Below are positions 1 to 6,811 of a DNA stretch of 8,912 bases, in pieces. Made by a program: the position numbers and the translations under genes. The notes under the pieces were generated by a model. It was not told where the DNA came from. It saw only the letters and a list, made by a program, of their open reading frames with translations, and made no database searches. Where the stretch lies: assembly GCA_006226225.1 (NCBI GenBank), contig SBHI01000050.1, forward strand, positions 1 through 8,912. The letters are read 5' to 3'. This DNA is from Alphaproteobacteria bacterium. GTDB taxonomy: Bacteria; Pseudomonadota; Alphaproteobacteria; Micavibrionales; CSBR16-224. Numbering within the stretch: the stretch's first letter is position 1; each line of letters starts with the position of its first letter.

Positions 1-716
1 TTGCGGTAACGCGCCTGCGTGAAGCCCGCCTTTACAATGCGCTGCTTCAAATCCTCCTGCGTCGGAAATTGGCGGATACTTTCCGCCAGATATTGATAAC
101 TGTCAGCATCTTTTGCCACCCATTCCCCCAATTTTGGGATAATGTGGAAGGAATAAGCGTCATAGAGCTTATCCAGAACCGGCAGCACGACATGGCTAAA
201 TTCAAGACAAAAGAAACGTCCGCCCGGTTTCAAAACACGGTAAATATCCTTCAATGCCGTATCGATACGGGTGACATTCCGCAATCCGAAAGCAATCGTA
301 CAGGTATCAAAACTGTTATCGGCAAAAGGCAGCTTTTCGGCATTCCCTTCCACCCAGTCGATTTCTTTTAAAATGCCGCGATCAATGGCGCGGTCACGGC
401 CGACCTCCAGCATCTCCGCACTCAAGTCACAGACAGTTACATGCGCGCGGCGCTGGGTTTTTTCAAGGTAGCGGAAAGCAATATCGCCTGTCCCACCCGC
501 CAAATCCAGCAGATGATGGTCGGCACGCGGATAGACAATCGACAAAAATTTTCGTTTCCACAAACGGTGCAGCCCGCCTGACATCAGGTCATTCATCAAA
601 TCATAGCGCGTTGCGACAGAGGAAAACACGTCTTCGACCAGCCGTGTTTTTTCCTTCGCATCCACTTTGCGGTAACCGAACCATTCGGATTCAGGATTTT
701 TCGCCTGTTTTGCCAT
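1..716 (-). CDS. ubiE: Ubiquinone/menaquinone biosynthesis C-methyltransferase UbiE (3' end cut off)
   Basis: UbiE is a cytosolic SAM-dependent methyltransferase that C-methylates the benzoquinol or naphthoquinol ring in ubiquinone and menaquinone synthesis. The frame reads 238 codons on the minus strand from ATG at 716-714 to the window edge with no stop. Seen motifs: the N-terminal YRKVDAKEKTRLVEDVFSSV segment, SAM motif I LDLAGGTGDIA (residues 70-80), the acidic residue of CDLSAEML (about 97), the UbiE signature FGLRNVT (143-149) and RVLKPGGRFFCLEFS (160-174). The last residues ARYRN match the point where UbiE proteins usually continue into a short conserved tail, so perhaps 15-20 residues lie outside the window. 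Only a weak Shine-Dalgarno (GAAAG) precedes the ATG. The gene diverges from murJ. The family assignment is very secure; whether menaquinone is also a product cannot be seen. Confidence 0.95.
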   Translation of the reverse strand, partial: MAKQAKNPESEWFGYRKVDAKEKTRLVEDVFSSVATRYDLMNDLMSGGLHRLWKRKFLSIVYPRADHHLLDLAGGTGDIAFRYLEKTQRRAHVTVCDLSAEMLEVGRDRAIDRGILKEIDWVEGNAEKLPFADNSFDTCTIAFGLRNVTRIDTALKDIYRVLKPGGRFFCLEFSHVVLPVLDKLYDAYSFHIIPKLGEWVAKDADSYQYLAESIRQFPTQEDLKQRIVKAGFTQARYR

Positions 717-819
717 ATGTTTTGCTTTCAATTTATTTTATGATAGTGCTGTCAGTATATAAAGAAACACAGGGATATAACAGTCCTAAAAGGCATAAAT
801 CAGGGATAATCCTCTCCAA
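717..819. promoter_or_regulatory. Divergent intergenic region between ubiE and murJ
   Basis: This AT-rich gap must hold the promoters of both divergent genes. On the minus strand there are TATACT-like and TAAAAT-like hexamers, but neither has a convincing -35 at a proper distance, so I do not place promoters. The 8-bp sequence CAGGGATA occurs twice as a direct repeat, at 770-777 and 801-808. The copies are 31 bp apart, about three helical turns, on the murJ side. This could be a paired binding site or chance. Confidence 0.3.
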
Positions 820-2373
820 ATGAAACTCTTTAAAGCCATGGCCACAATCAGCAGCTGGACGCTGCTTAGCCGTATCGCGGGTTTTATCCGCGATATGATG
901 ACAGCCATTGTGCTGGGCGCAGGGCCGATGGCGGATGCGTTTTTCGTTGCCCTGAAGCTGCCGAATTTTTTCCGCCGTATTACCGCCGAGGGCGCTTTCA
1001 GCGCCGCCTTTGTTCCGCTCTTTTCCGGAAAACTTGCTACGGAAGGACAAGACGAAGCCCTGAAATTTGCCCGTAATGCGCAATCCATGATGCTGATGAT
1101 CCTGATCCCTTTCAGCATCCTGATGGTCATTGCCATGCCTTTTGTGATCTATCTGATTGCTCCGGGTTTTGCGGGCGGCAACGGACGCTACGACATGGCT
1201 GTCGAACTTTCACGCATTACCTTTCCCTATATGGTTCTAATTTCCCTTGTCGCCTTACTGGGCGGTGTCATGAACGGTTTTGACCGCTTTGCGCCTTTTG
1301 CGGCCATGCCGCTGTTTTTCAATCTGGCGCTGATTGCCGCACTGCTTTACAGCATGGCAGGCGGTGCTGCGCCCAGTACCGCACATGCGATGGCGGTCGG
1401 CGTTCTTGGCGCAGGCGTGATGCAGCTGATCTGGATGATCTGGCAATGCGCCCGTATCGGCGCAATGGTCGGGCTAACCCGCCCGCACATGAATGACGAC
1501 ATGAAAAAACTGTTCAAGCTGATGGGGCCGGGAATTCTTGGGGCGGGTGTGGCACAGGTCAATCTGTTTATTGACATCGTGCTTGCCTCCTTCCTTCCGG
1601 CAGGGGCGATTTCCTATCTGTATTATGCCGACCGGCTGTATCAGTTTCCGCTCAGCATTATCGGCATTTCCGTCGGAGTTGCGCTGCTGCCGATGCTGGC
1701 GCGCGCCATCAAATCCGGCAATCACAGCGAAGGGCGCGCCCTGTTCGGTGAAGCACTGACTGTCGGCACTATGCTGGCGCTGCCCGCAACAGCGGGACTG
1801 ATTGCACTGGCTGTGCCGATTATCTCCGCACTTTTTGAACATGGCGCCTTCACCGCTGATAACACTTTAATGTCCGCCCGCGCCCTGCAAGCCTATGCAC
1901 TGGCACTGCCCGCCTTTATTGCCGTAAAAATTCTCAGCAGCGCGTCTTTTGCCGCCGAAGACACCAAAACGCCTGTGCGCTATGCAGTGATCGGCTCCCT
2001 TGTGAATATCGTGCTCAGTATCGCATTTTTAAAACCGCTGGGCCATGTCGGCATCGCTCTGGCCACTGCCTGCGGCGCATGGGTGAATGCTGCGCTTTTG
2101 ACCCGTGCCGTTCTGCACAAAAATTCCGCCGTCACATGGACAGCGGCAGAGACAAAACAGCTGTTATCCTTGGCTTTCTGTGCCGTTTTAATGGTTGGCG
2201 CGCTGGTTTTATTGCAGACATCCGGTTTTGCGACTCTGTTTTCTCAAAATGTGACTGGCAGAATTCTCCACATGTTTGCACTGGTTTTTGCTGGAATGGG
2301 CGTATATTTTTTTGCGGTTCTGATTACGGGAAATATGCGTCATTTTAAAGGTTTACTGCAAAAACGCGCCTAA
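820..2373 (+). CDS. murJ: Lipid II flippase MurJ (MviN family)
   Basis: MurJ moves the undecaprenyl-linked peptidoglycan precursor lipid II across the inner membrane and belongs to the MOP exporter superfamily. The 517-residue protein is hydrophobic throughout, with a length and spacing that fit the family's 14 transmembrane helices. N-terminal signatures are SRIAGFIRD (17-25), GPMADAFFVALKLPNFFRR (35-53) and AEGAFSAAFVP (56-66). The arginines known to be essential in E. coli MurJ fall at the same or nearly the same numbers: R18, R24, R52, and R272 (E. coli R270) in YYADRLYQFP. D39 is also kept. This register supports ATG 820 rather than the internal ATG at 838. No strong Shine-Dalgarno is visible; AGGG at 802-805 is too far away. 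No terminator is evident after the stop. The call is very secure. Confidence 0.96.
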   Translation: MKLFKAMATISSWTLLSRIAGFIRDMMTAIVLGAGPMADAFFVALKLPNFFRRITAEGAFSAAFVPLFSGKLATEGQDEALKFARNAQSMMLMILIPFSILMVIAMPFVIYLIAPGFAGGNGRYDMAVELSRITFPYMVLISLVALLGGVMNGFDRFAPFAAMPLFFNLALIAALLYSMAGGAAPSTAHAMAVGVLGAGVMQLIWMIWQCARIGAMVGLTRPHMNDDMKKLFKLMGPGILGAGVAQVNLFIDIVLASFLPAGAISYLYYADRLYQFPLSIIGISVGVALLPMLARAIKSGNHSEGRALFGEALTVGTMLALPATAGLIALAVPIISALFEHGAFTADNTLMSARALQAYALALPAFIAVKILSSASFAAEDTKTPVRYAVIGSLVNIVLSIAFLKPLGHVGIALATACGAWVNAALLTRAVLHKNSAVTWTAAETKQLLSLAFCAVLMVGALVLLQTSGFATLFSQNVTGRILHMFALVFAGMGVYFFAVLITGNMRHFKGLLQKRA

Positions 2374-2434
2374 ACCGCCTTTTCTATGCTGCTGCGCAAC
2401 ATAAGATTTCCTTGATTTTGATGTTTTCGTCTGG

Positions 2435-2473
2435 CAAACATACTGCAATATATGTTTGTACATAAATTTGTAC
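2435..2473. promoter_or_regulatory. Inverted and direct repeats upstream of the amino acid dehydrogenase gene
   Basis: Within the 175-bp gap before the dehydrogenase gene, CAAACATA (2435-2442) and TATGTTTG (2451-2458) form a perfect 8-bp inverted repeat around an 8-bp spacer. Directly following, GTACA (2458-2462) and TGTAC (2469-2473) form a second, smaller inverted repeat. TTTGTAC is directly repeated at 2455-2461 and 2467-2473. A TATTAT hexamer at 2477-2482 could be a -10 element, with TTGTAC at 2456-2461 as -35, but the spacer is only 15 bp. The clustering suggests an operator and promoter. A regulator of amino acid catabolism such as an Lrp/AsnC protein is a reasonable guess but is not shown by the sequence. 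Confidence 0.35.
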
Positions 2474-2548
2474 GAATATTATCAAGTGCTGTTCCTTGGA
2501 TATACAAGCCACAGCGGTATCAATCATACCAGCAAGGAGTAATAAGGC

Positions 2549-3640
2549 ATGGAATTTTTTACCCACCCTGAATTTGACAATCATGAACAAGTCGTCCTGT
2601 TTTCGGACAAAGCGACCGGATTGCGAGCGATTGTCGCGATCCATAACACGAATCTGGGCCCGGCCTTGGGTGGGTGCCGTATGTGGAATTATGCCAGCGA
2701 TGAAGAGGCACTGACGGATGTGCTGCGCCTGTCCCGCGGTATGACCTACAAAGCGGCCATTACGGGACTGCCGCTGGGTGGCGGAAAATCCGTCATTATC
2801 GGCGATGCAAAAAAAGACAAAACCCCGCAAATGATGCAGGCAATGGGTCGCATGGTTGAAAAGCTGAACGGGCTTTATATTGTCGCAGAAGATGTCAACA
2901 CCGATGACCAAGACATGGTCAATATCCACCGTTATACCGGACATGTTGTCGGTTTGCCGGTCAGCGGCCAGGGTACAGCTGGCGGCAACCCGTCTCCGAT
3001 GACAGCATTGGGCGTTTTCACAGGGTTGAAAACCGCGGTAAAACACCGTCTGGGCAAAAATTCCGTTGAAGGCGTGCGCGTTGCCGTGCAAGGGCTTGGT
3101 AATGTCGGTTATAGTCTGTGTGAACGTCTGCATGAAGAAGGCGCTATTCTGACCGTCACAGATATTGACACGGGACGTATTCAAAAAGCCGTTGATCAAC
3201 TCGACGCAACCGCTGTAGGTCTCGACGAAATTTATGACGTTGATGCCGATGTTTTCGCACCTTGTGCACTGGGCGGCATTATCAATGACAAAACACTCGC
3301 CCGTCTGAAAGTTTCAGTCGTCGCCGGTGCCGCCAACAACCAGCTGGAAACAGGCCGTCACGGTATTGCACTGAAAGAGAAAAATGTTCTCTATGCACCC
3401 GATTACGTGGTTAATGCTGGCGGTTTGATCAATGTCTATTACGAATATCTTGCCCGCATCACAAAAGGCGTGCAAGGACGCGAAGAAGATGCCATCCGCC
3501 ACATTCACAGCATTCGTGAAACGCTGGAGGAAATCTTCCTGCGTGCGCAAAATGAAAATGTCTGCACGGCCGAGGCCGCTGACCGCGTGGCCGAAAAACG
3601 TTTTTTATTTCCGGAGAACGGTCAGGATAAGGCCGCCTGA
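2549..3640 (+). CDS. Leucine dehydrogenase-type amino acid dehydrogenase (Glu/Leu/Phe/Val dehydrogenase family)
   Basis: This cytosolic enzyme class oxidatively deaminates branched-chain amino acids to 2-oxo acids with NAD+, releasing ammonium (leucine dehydrogenase, EC 1.4.1.9; called ldh or bcd elsewhere). The 363 residues align end to end with Bacillus leucine dehydrogenases. The catalytic positions have identical numbers: K68 in MTYKA, K80 in PLGGGKSVI and D115 in AEDVNT. The C-terminal half has a Rossmann motif GLGNVG (182-187) with an acidic residue D205 after the second strand, which favours NAD+ over NADP+. FAPCALGG, ANNQL and APDYVVNAGG are further family signatures. The start is fixed by AAGGAG at 2534-2539, nine bases upstream. 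A strong terminator follows, so it is probably a single-gene transcript. Leucine is the best substrate guess; valine or phenylalanine preference cannot be excluded. Confidence 0.9.
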   Translation: MEFFTHPEFDNHEQVVLFSDKATGLRAIVAIHNTNLGPALGGCRMWNYASDEEALTDVLRLSRGMTYKAAITGLPLGGGKSVIIGDAKKDKTPQMMQAMGRMVEKLNGLYIVAEDVNTDDQDMVNIHRYTGHVVGLPVSGQGTAGGNPSPMTALGVFTGLKTAVKHRLGKNSVEGVRVAVQGLGNVGYSLCERLHEEGAILTVTDIDTGRIQKAVDQLDATAVGLDEIYDVDADVFAPCALGGIINDKTLARLKVSVVAGAANNQLETGRHGIALKEKNVLYAPDYVVNAGGLINVYYEYLARITKGVQGREEDAIRHIHSIRETLEEIFLRAQNENVCTAEAADRVAEKRFLFPENGQDKAA

Positions 3641-3672
3641 AAGACAGATTTTTAATGTATATTTTCAAAATT

Positions 3673-3704
3673 CGCCGTCCGTTTTTACGGGCGGCGTTTT
3701 GTTT
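3673..3704 (+). terminator. Rho-independent terminator after the dehydrogenase gene
   Basis: CGCCGTCCGT (3673-3682) pairs with ACGGGCGGCG (3687-3696) around a TTTT loop, giving ten base pairs with one G-U wobble. The T-rich tail TTTTGTTTT follows at once. It begins 32 bases after the dehydrogenase stop codon and separates that gene from mutL. Confidence 0.9.
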
Positions 3705-3746
3705 TCCTGTGATGACAGGCAGAGAAAAATGCGATAGTTTAATGCC

Positions 3747-5603
3747 ATGCTTATTAGAAAACTGCCGGAATCCCTGATCAACCAGATCGCGGCGGGCGAG
3801 GTCATTGAACGTCCTGCCGCCGCTGTAAAGGAACTTGCCGAGAACGCTATTGATGCCGGTGCGACACAACTTGATATCACGCTACGCGATGGCGGCTTGT
3901 CACTTATTTCCATTCGTGACAACGGTATCGGCATGGACACGGATGATCTGCGGCTTGCTGTCGAACGGCATGCCACATCAAAACTGCCGGATGGGGATTT
4001 ACTGCATATCGCCTCACTGGGTTTTCGCGGCGAAGCGCTGGCCTCCATCGGTGCAGTCAGCCGGTTAAAAATTGCCAGCCGCCCGCGCGGAAAAGACGCT
4101 GACGGACATGAAATTACGGTCGAAGGCGGACTGGTGCATGATGTCGCCCCCTCTTCCTGTCCGGAAGGAACGCTTATTGAAGTGCGCGATTTATTTTACG
4201 CAACCCCCGCACGGCTGAAATTCATGAAAACGCCGCCGACGGAAGCACGTCACGCCCGTGATGCGCTGGAACGTCTGGCCATGGCCTATCCCGATATCGG
4301 TTTTTCTTTAGAACATAACGGAAAAAAAGTCTTCTCCCTGCCACCACGTACCGGTGAAAACGCGGGACTAGACAGACTGTCAGATATTATGGGAGCGGAT
4401 TTTTCCGAAAACGCCATGCCGGTGTTGCTGGAAAAAGAAGACGCGACATTAAAAGGTTTTGCAGGCCTGCCGACCCTGAACCGCTCCAACGCGCAGACAC
4501 AGTATCTGTTTGTCAACGGACGCCCTGTGCGTGACAAATTACTGACGGGTGCAATCCGCGCGGCATATGCCGATTATCTGGCGCGTGACCGTCATCCGGT
4601 TTTGTGTTTGTTTATTGATGTGCCCTTCGAGCTGGTAGATGTGAATGTGCATCCCGCAAAATCGGAAGTGCGTTTCCGTGACCCGCGCAATATCAGCGGT
4701 TTAATCGTTCGCGGATTGCGCAATGCCCTTAGCGAAGCGCAGCACCGTGCCTCGACAACCGTTGCCGGGCAAGCATTAGGTTATCTCGCCAAAAGCACCC
4801 CCGCACCGCAAAGTGAGCAATTATGGCAGGGAGAATACAGCCAGTCTTCCGAACGTTACGGCAAGCTAAAAGGCATGGAAGGGAGCAGTTATCATTATCC
4901 CCGCCCATCCGCCACACCCAATCTCGCAGCCGCCGCTGCGATGCCTATGGCACCGGCAATGCGCCATACGCAAAATCTGCCCGCGGCAGAAAATGACCAG
5001 AACGCAAGAGAAGATTACACGGAGTATCCGTTAGGGGCGGCCTGCGCACAACTGCACAATACCTATATCGTTGCGCAAACGCAGGGCGGTATTGTGATCG
5101 TCGATCAGCATGCCGCACATGAACGGCTGGTGTATGAGCGTATGAAAAACGAACTGCAAAAAGGTGCGGTGAAAAGTCAGGGGCTGCTGCTTCCCGAAAT
5201 TGTCGAGCTGGATGCTGGCGCAACGGAGCGTTTGCTGGAAAATGCGCCAGCTTTTTCACAGTTGGGGCTGGATATCGAGGCTTTCGGTCAAGGTGCGATT
5301 GCTGTACAAGCGACACCCGCACTGCTGGGACAAGTGGATTGCAAAAAGCTGCTGCGCGACCTGGCAGATGATCTGGATGAGCTCGATCAACCTCTATCGT
5401 TAAAAGAGAGCTTGGAAGATGTCTGTTCGACGATGGCTTGCCACGGCTCCGTCCGCGCCGGTCGCGTGCTAAAAACGGAAGAAATGAATGCACTTTTGCG
5501 CGAAATGGAAGCCACCCCGCATTCCGGTCAATGTAATCATGGACGGCCGACCTATGTTGAGCTAAAGTTAAACGATATTGAGAAACTTTTCGGCAGAAGG
5601 TAG
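3747..5603 (+). CDS. mutL: DNA mismatch repair protein MutL, endonuclease-containing type
   Basis: MutL links MutS mismatch recognition to strand incision. The 618-residue protein has the N-terminal GHKL ATPase: NQIAAGEVIERP (12-23), catalytic E32 with N33 in ELAENAIDAGA, DNGIGM (58-63) and FRGEAL (93-98). A transducer domain ends near VHPAKSEVRFRDP. A low-complexity linker rich in Ala, Pro and Met follows, then the C-terminal dimerisation domain. That domain carries the metal-binding endonuclease motif DQHAAHERLVYE (453-464, pattern DQHA-x2-E-x4-E), ACHGSVRAGR (from 564) and CNHGRPT (596-602). It should therefore nick DNA itself, as in bacteria without MutH. No Shine-Dalgarno precedes ATG 3747, and an in-frame TAG at 3735-3737 rules out an upstream start. 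The gene lies 3 bp from the next gene and is probably cotranscribed with it. The call is very secure. Confidence 0.97.
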   Translation: MLIRKLPESLINQIAAGEVIERPAAAVKELAENAIDAGATQLDITLRDGGLSLISIRDNGIGMDTDDLRLAVERHATSKLPDGDLLHIASLGFRGEALASIGAVSRLKIASRPRGKDADGHEITVEGGLVHDVAPSSCPEGTLIEVRDLFYATPARLKFMKTPPTEARHARDALERLAMAYPDIGFSLEHNGKKVFSLPPRTGENAGLDRLSDIMGADFSENAMPVLLEKEDATLKGFAGLPTLNRSNAQTQYLFVNGRPVRDKLLTGAIRAAYADYLARDRHPVLCLFIDVPFELVDVNVHPAKSEVRFRDPRNISGLIVRGLRNALSEAQHRASTTVAGQALGYLAKSTPAPQSEQLWQGEYSQSSERYGKLKGMEGSSYHYPRPSATPNLAAAAAMPMAPAMRHTQNLPAAENDQNAREDYTEYPLGAACAQLHNTYIVAQTQGGIVIVDQHAAHERLVYERMKNELQKGAVKSQGLLLPEIVELDAGATERLLENAPAFSQLGLDIEAFGQGAIAVQATPALLGQVDCKKLLRDLADDLDELDQPLSLKESLEDVCSTMACHGSVRAGRVLKTEEMNALLREMEATPHSGQCNHGRPTYVELKLNDIEKLFGRR

Positions 5604-5606
5604 ATC

Positions 5607-6185
5607 ATGGCAGAACAAGACAACAAAGAGCCCGCAGAACAAAAAGATAAGCCAAGTGCTGCACCACCCAAACAGCCCTCTGCGGCTATGGATGAGGCAC
5701 AAAAGCTGAAAATTCTCTATATCGCCTTTACGGCCTCTTCCGTTTTAATGTTTACACCGATTCAGCCTATTCCGCTGGTTGCATCACTGGCGATGCTCGG
5801 CATCGTTTTGGTCTGTTACCTATCAGCAAAATTCGGTCGTGAAACCGCTCTCTCCCCTCATTACAGATGGCTGATACGCACTTTCTGGATAGGTCTATGG
5901 CTTTTTCTGCCGCTCGTTACCTTGCTCGGTATGGGGATTATCCTGAAATTTGGCAATCAAGCCGCTTTTGATGCCGTAGAACAGGCCAGCGATGCAGCAC
6001 TTATTCCCGGCGATATGGGATTACAACAATTCATGAACGACAATGGCGTTTTAGGCTTGATTACCATGTTCATTGCATGGAGCGGTTTTGGTACATGGTG
6101 GTTTACGCGGCTGTGGCGCGGCTTTAAGGGCCTGCAATCAGGTGCCGGTTTTAAATTCGAAAACGTCGCGACTTGGTGGGTTTAA
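5607..6185 (+). CDS. Small integral membrane protein, DUF4870/COG3671-like
   Basis: The 192-residue protein begins with about 30 charged, Lys/Pro/Ala-rich cytosolic residues and then has about four hydrophobic stretches (near 35-50, 54-72, 92-113 and 147-167). The motif HYRWLIRTFWIGLW (85-98) and the ending in which an aromatic-rich helix is followed by RLWRGFKGLQSG resemble the uncharacterised DUF4870/COG3671 membrane proteins, which carry H-[YF]-R-x-x-I-R-T-F-W-I-G followed by a conserved tail. The substrate and role of that family are unknown to me. AGAAGG at 5595-5600, inside the end of mutL, serves as ribosome binding site six bases before the ATG. With the 3-bp gap this implies cotranscription with mutL. 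The stop codon TAA at 6183-6185 overlaps the stop codon of the convergent gene. The gene is certainly real; the family call is likely. Confidence 0.8.
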   Translation: MAEQDNKEPAEQKDKPSAAPPKQPSAAMDEAQKLKILYIAFTASSVLMFTPIQPIPLVASLAMLGIVLVCYLSAKFGRETALSPHYRWLIRTFWIGLWLFLPLVTLLGMGIILKFGNQAAFDAVEQASDAALIPGDMGLQQFMNDNGVLGLITMFIAWSGFGTWWFTRLWRGFKGLQSGAGFKFENVATWWV

Positions 6186-6478
6186 GGCGTCTTCCCTTGC
6201 TGCTGCCTTAGGCGGGCGCGTACTTCCCTAACAATTTCCGAACCGGTTTTCTCCGGCCCTTTCTTCTCTGCGCTTGTATGCACAGGTTTGTCTTTTACAT
6301 CTGGCGTTGTCACACCGCGCTTACCGAAGCGTGTTTCTGTTTTCTTCGGAGCTGATTTAGGCTGATCGGGCTTTTGTTCATCCGGTTTAATATATTTCCC
6401 ATCGACATAAACAACGTCCCAGCCGTCATAATTAGAACGGGTGCCGCCGGGTGTACCGGGTTTTGGATCATCTGCCAT
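6182..6478 (-). CDS. Hypothetical Lys/Pro-rich protein, probably disordered
   Basis: I do not recognise this 98-residue protein. It starts MADDPKPGTPGGTRSNYDGW, has an aromatic segment DVVYVDGKYIKPDE (21-34), then a long stretch rich in Lys, Pro, Thr and Glu containing RFGKRG. It ends in a predicted amphipathic helix, SEIVREVRARLRQQQ. There is no signal peptide or membrane segment. I considered the succinate dehydrogenase assembly factor SdhAF4 (DUF1674) because of RFG, but its conserved C-terminal motif is absent. The gene lies 43 bases downstream of the 57-codon gene on the same strand, so the two are probably one operon. Only a weak Shine-Dalgarno (GAAAGA) precedes the ATG. Its TAA stop lies in the same TTAA as the convergent gene's stop. 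The lack of a better reading frame on either strand supports it as coding. Confidence 0.65.
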   Translation of the reverse strand: MADDPKPGTPGGTRSNYDGWDVVYVDGKYIKPDEQKPDQPKSAPKKTETRFGKRGVTTPDVKDKPVHTSAEKKGPEKTGSEIVREVRARLRQQQGKTP

Positions 6479-6521
6479 CCATTGATCTTTCAGACATTAT
6501 TTTCGCATATTTCGCCACAAG

Positions 6522-6695
6522 TCAGGCGCTAATATCCAGACGTGTTCCAAGAGAAGAAGAAACAGGTGCGCTGCGTGCCGCATCAGCAATAATACCCACC
6601 AGCGCCTGCTGCGCCTCGGCATTTGCTTTCAGAACCTCCGTTGCAACGCGGATCTGGAATAAAGCCTGTTGGGTAACGACCGGCGCAACACTCAT
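6522..6695 (-). CDS. Small protein resembling YjfB-type putative motility proteins
   Basis: ATG at 6695-6693 opens a 57-codon frame ending in TGA at 6524-6522. A Shine-Dalgarno AAGAGG (complement of 6703-6708) lies seven bases upstream of the ATG. The product starts MSVAPVVTQQALFQIRVATE, continues through an Ala/Gln-rich helix (VLKANAEAQQALVGIIADAA) and ends SSSLGTRLDISA. The length, the short hydrophobic N-terminus, the central helix and the ending LG-x-x-[VL]-D-[IV]-x-A resemble the YjfB-type putative motility protein family (about 60 residues). That family's mechanism is not established. No flagellar gene is in view, so context does not confirm the role. A TATAAT sits 39 bases upstream of the ATG, and a structured, terminated RNA unit lies further upstream on the same strand. 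That it is a gene is likely; the family assignment is moderate. Confidence 0.6.
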   Translation of the reverse strand: MSVAPVVTQQALFQIRVATEVLKANAEAQQALVGIIADAARSAPVSSSLGTRLDISA

Positions 6696-6734
6696 AGAAA
6701 AACCTCTTCTTCTTTCATTACAACATGTTCTTTT

Positions 6735-6740
6735 ATTATA
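6735..6740 (-). promoter_or_regulatory. Candidate -10 element for the 57-codon gene
   Basis: The minus strand reads a perfect TATAAT here, between the upstream terminator and the gene's Shine-Dalgarno. A start near 6728 would give a leader of about 32 bases. The -35 region is poor: a 17-bp spacer puts AGAAAT there. TAAAGTTT at 6754-6747 looks like a sigma28 -35, but the matching sigma28 -10 is absent at the required distance. The region is AT-rich, so a chance hexamer is possible. Confidence 0.4.
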
Positions 6741-6769
6741 AACGAAAAACTTTAAGAATTTCTTGCCCT

Positions 6770-6798
6770 AAAAAAGCAAGCCGGGCGCAAACCCAGCT
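6770..6798 (-). terminator. Rho-independent terminator of a short minus-strand transcript
   Basis: Read on the minus strand, AGCTGGG (6798-6792) pairs with CCCGGCT (6785-6779) around the loop TTTGCG. That makes seven base pairs with one G-U wobble. TGC and then six T (6775-6770) follow. A run of eight A (6813-6806) lies 5' of the stem, and the arms CCTAAAAAA and TTTTTTAGG are complementary, which extends the structure. On the plus strand the stem has a C-A mismatch and the T run is eight bases away, so the minus strand is the likely direction. No annotated gene ends here; the terminator lies upstream of the 57-codon gene. Confidence 0.7.
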
Positions 6799-6811
6799 AT
6801 AAGTATTTTTT

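Noticed and set aside
69..823. Several plus-strand frames over 69-823
   Set aside because: They lie opposite ubiE, whose minus-strand frame is unmistakable but lacks a stop inside the window.
1474..1842. Minus-strand frame of 122 codons inside murJ
   Set aside because: It is a shadow of the conserved murJ frame with low-complexity Gln/His/Arg-rich translation and no ribosome binding site of note.
2345..2387. Possible terminator at the end of murJ (AAAGGTTTA and TAAACC...CTTT)
   Set aside because: Pairing is interrupted, the loop is about 15 nt, it overlaps the coding end, and the T run is short.
2384..3199. Open frame of 271 codons on the minus strand, opposite the amino acid dehydrogenase gene
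   Set aside because: It lies antisense to a clearly conserved gene, starts in the middle of it, and its translation shows no recognisable domain. It follows from codon bias of the plus-strand gene.
3706..3719. Hairpin CCTGT-GATG-ACAGG just before mutL
   Set aside because: A 5-bp stem with no T run or other signal; too short to assign a role.
4945..5493. Open frame of 182 codons on the minus strand inside mutL
   Set aside because: It is antisense to the conserved MutL C-terminal domain, with His/Arg/Pro-rich composition typical of shadow frames.
6451..6741. Plus-strand frame of 96 codons
   Set aside because: It overlaps both minus-strand small genes. The minus-strand frame at 6522-6695 has a good ribosome binding site and a family-like sequence, whereas this one has neither.
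6747..6754. TAAAGTTT on the minus strand as a sigma28 (FliA) -35 for the motility-like gene
   Set aside because: The hexamers at the required 11-bp spacing do not resemble the sigma28 -10 GCCGATAA. The region is AT-rich and the match is probably chance.
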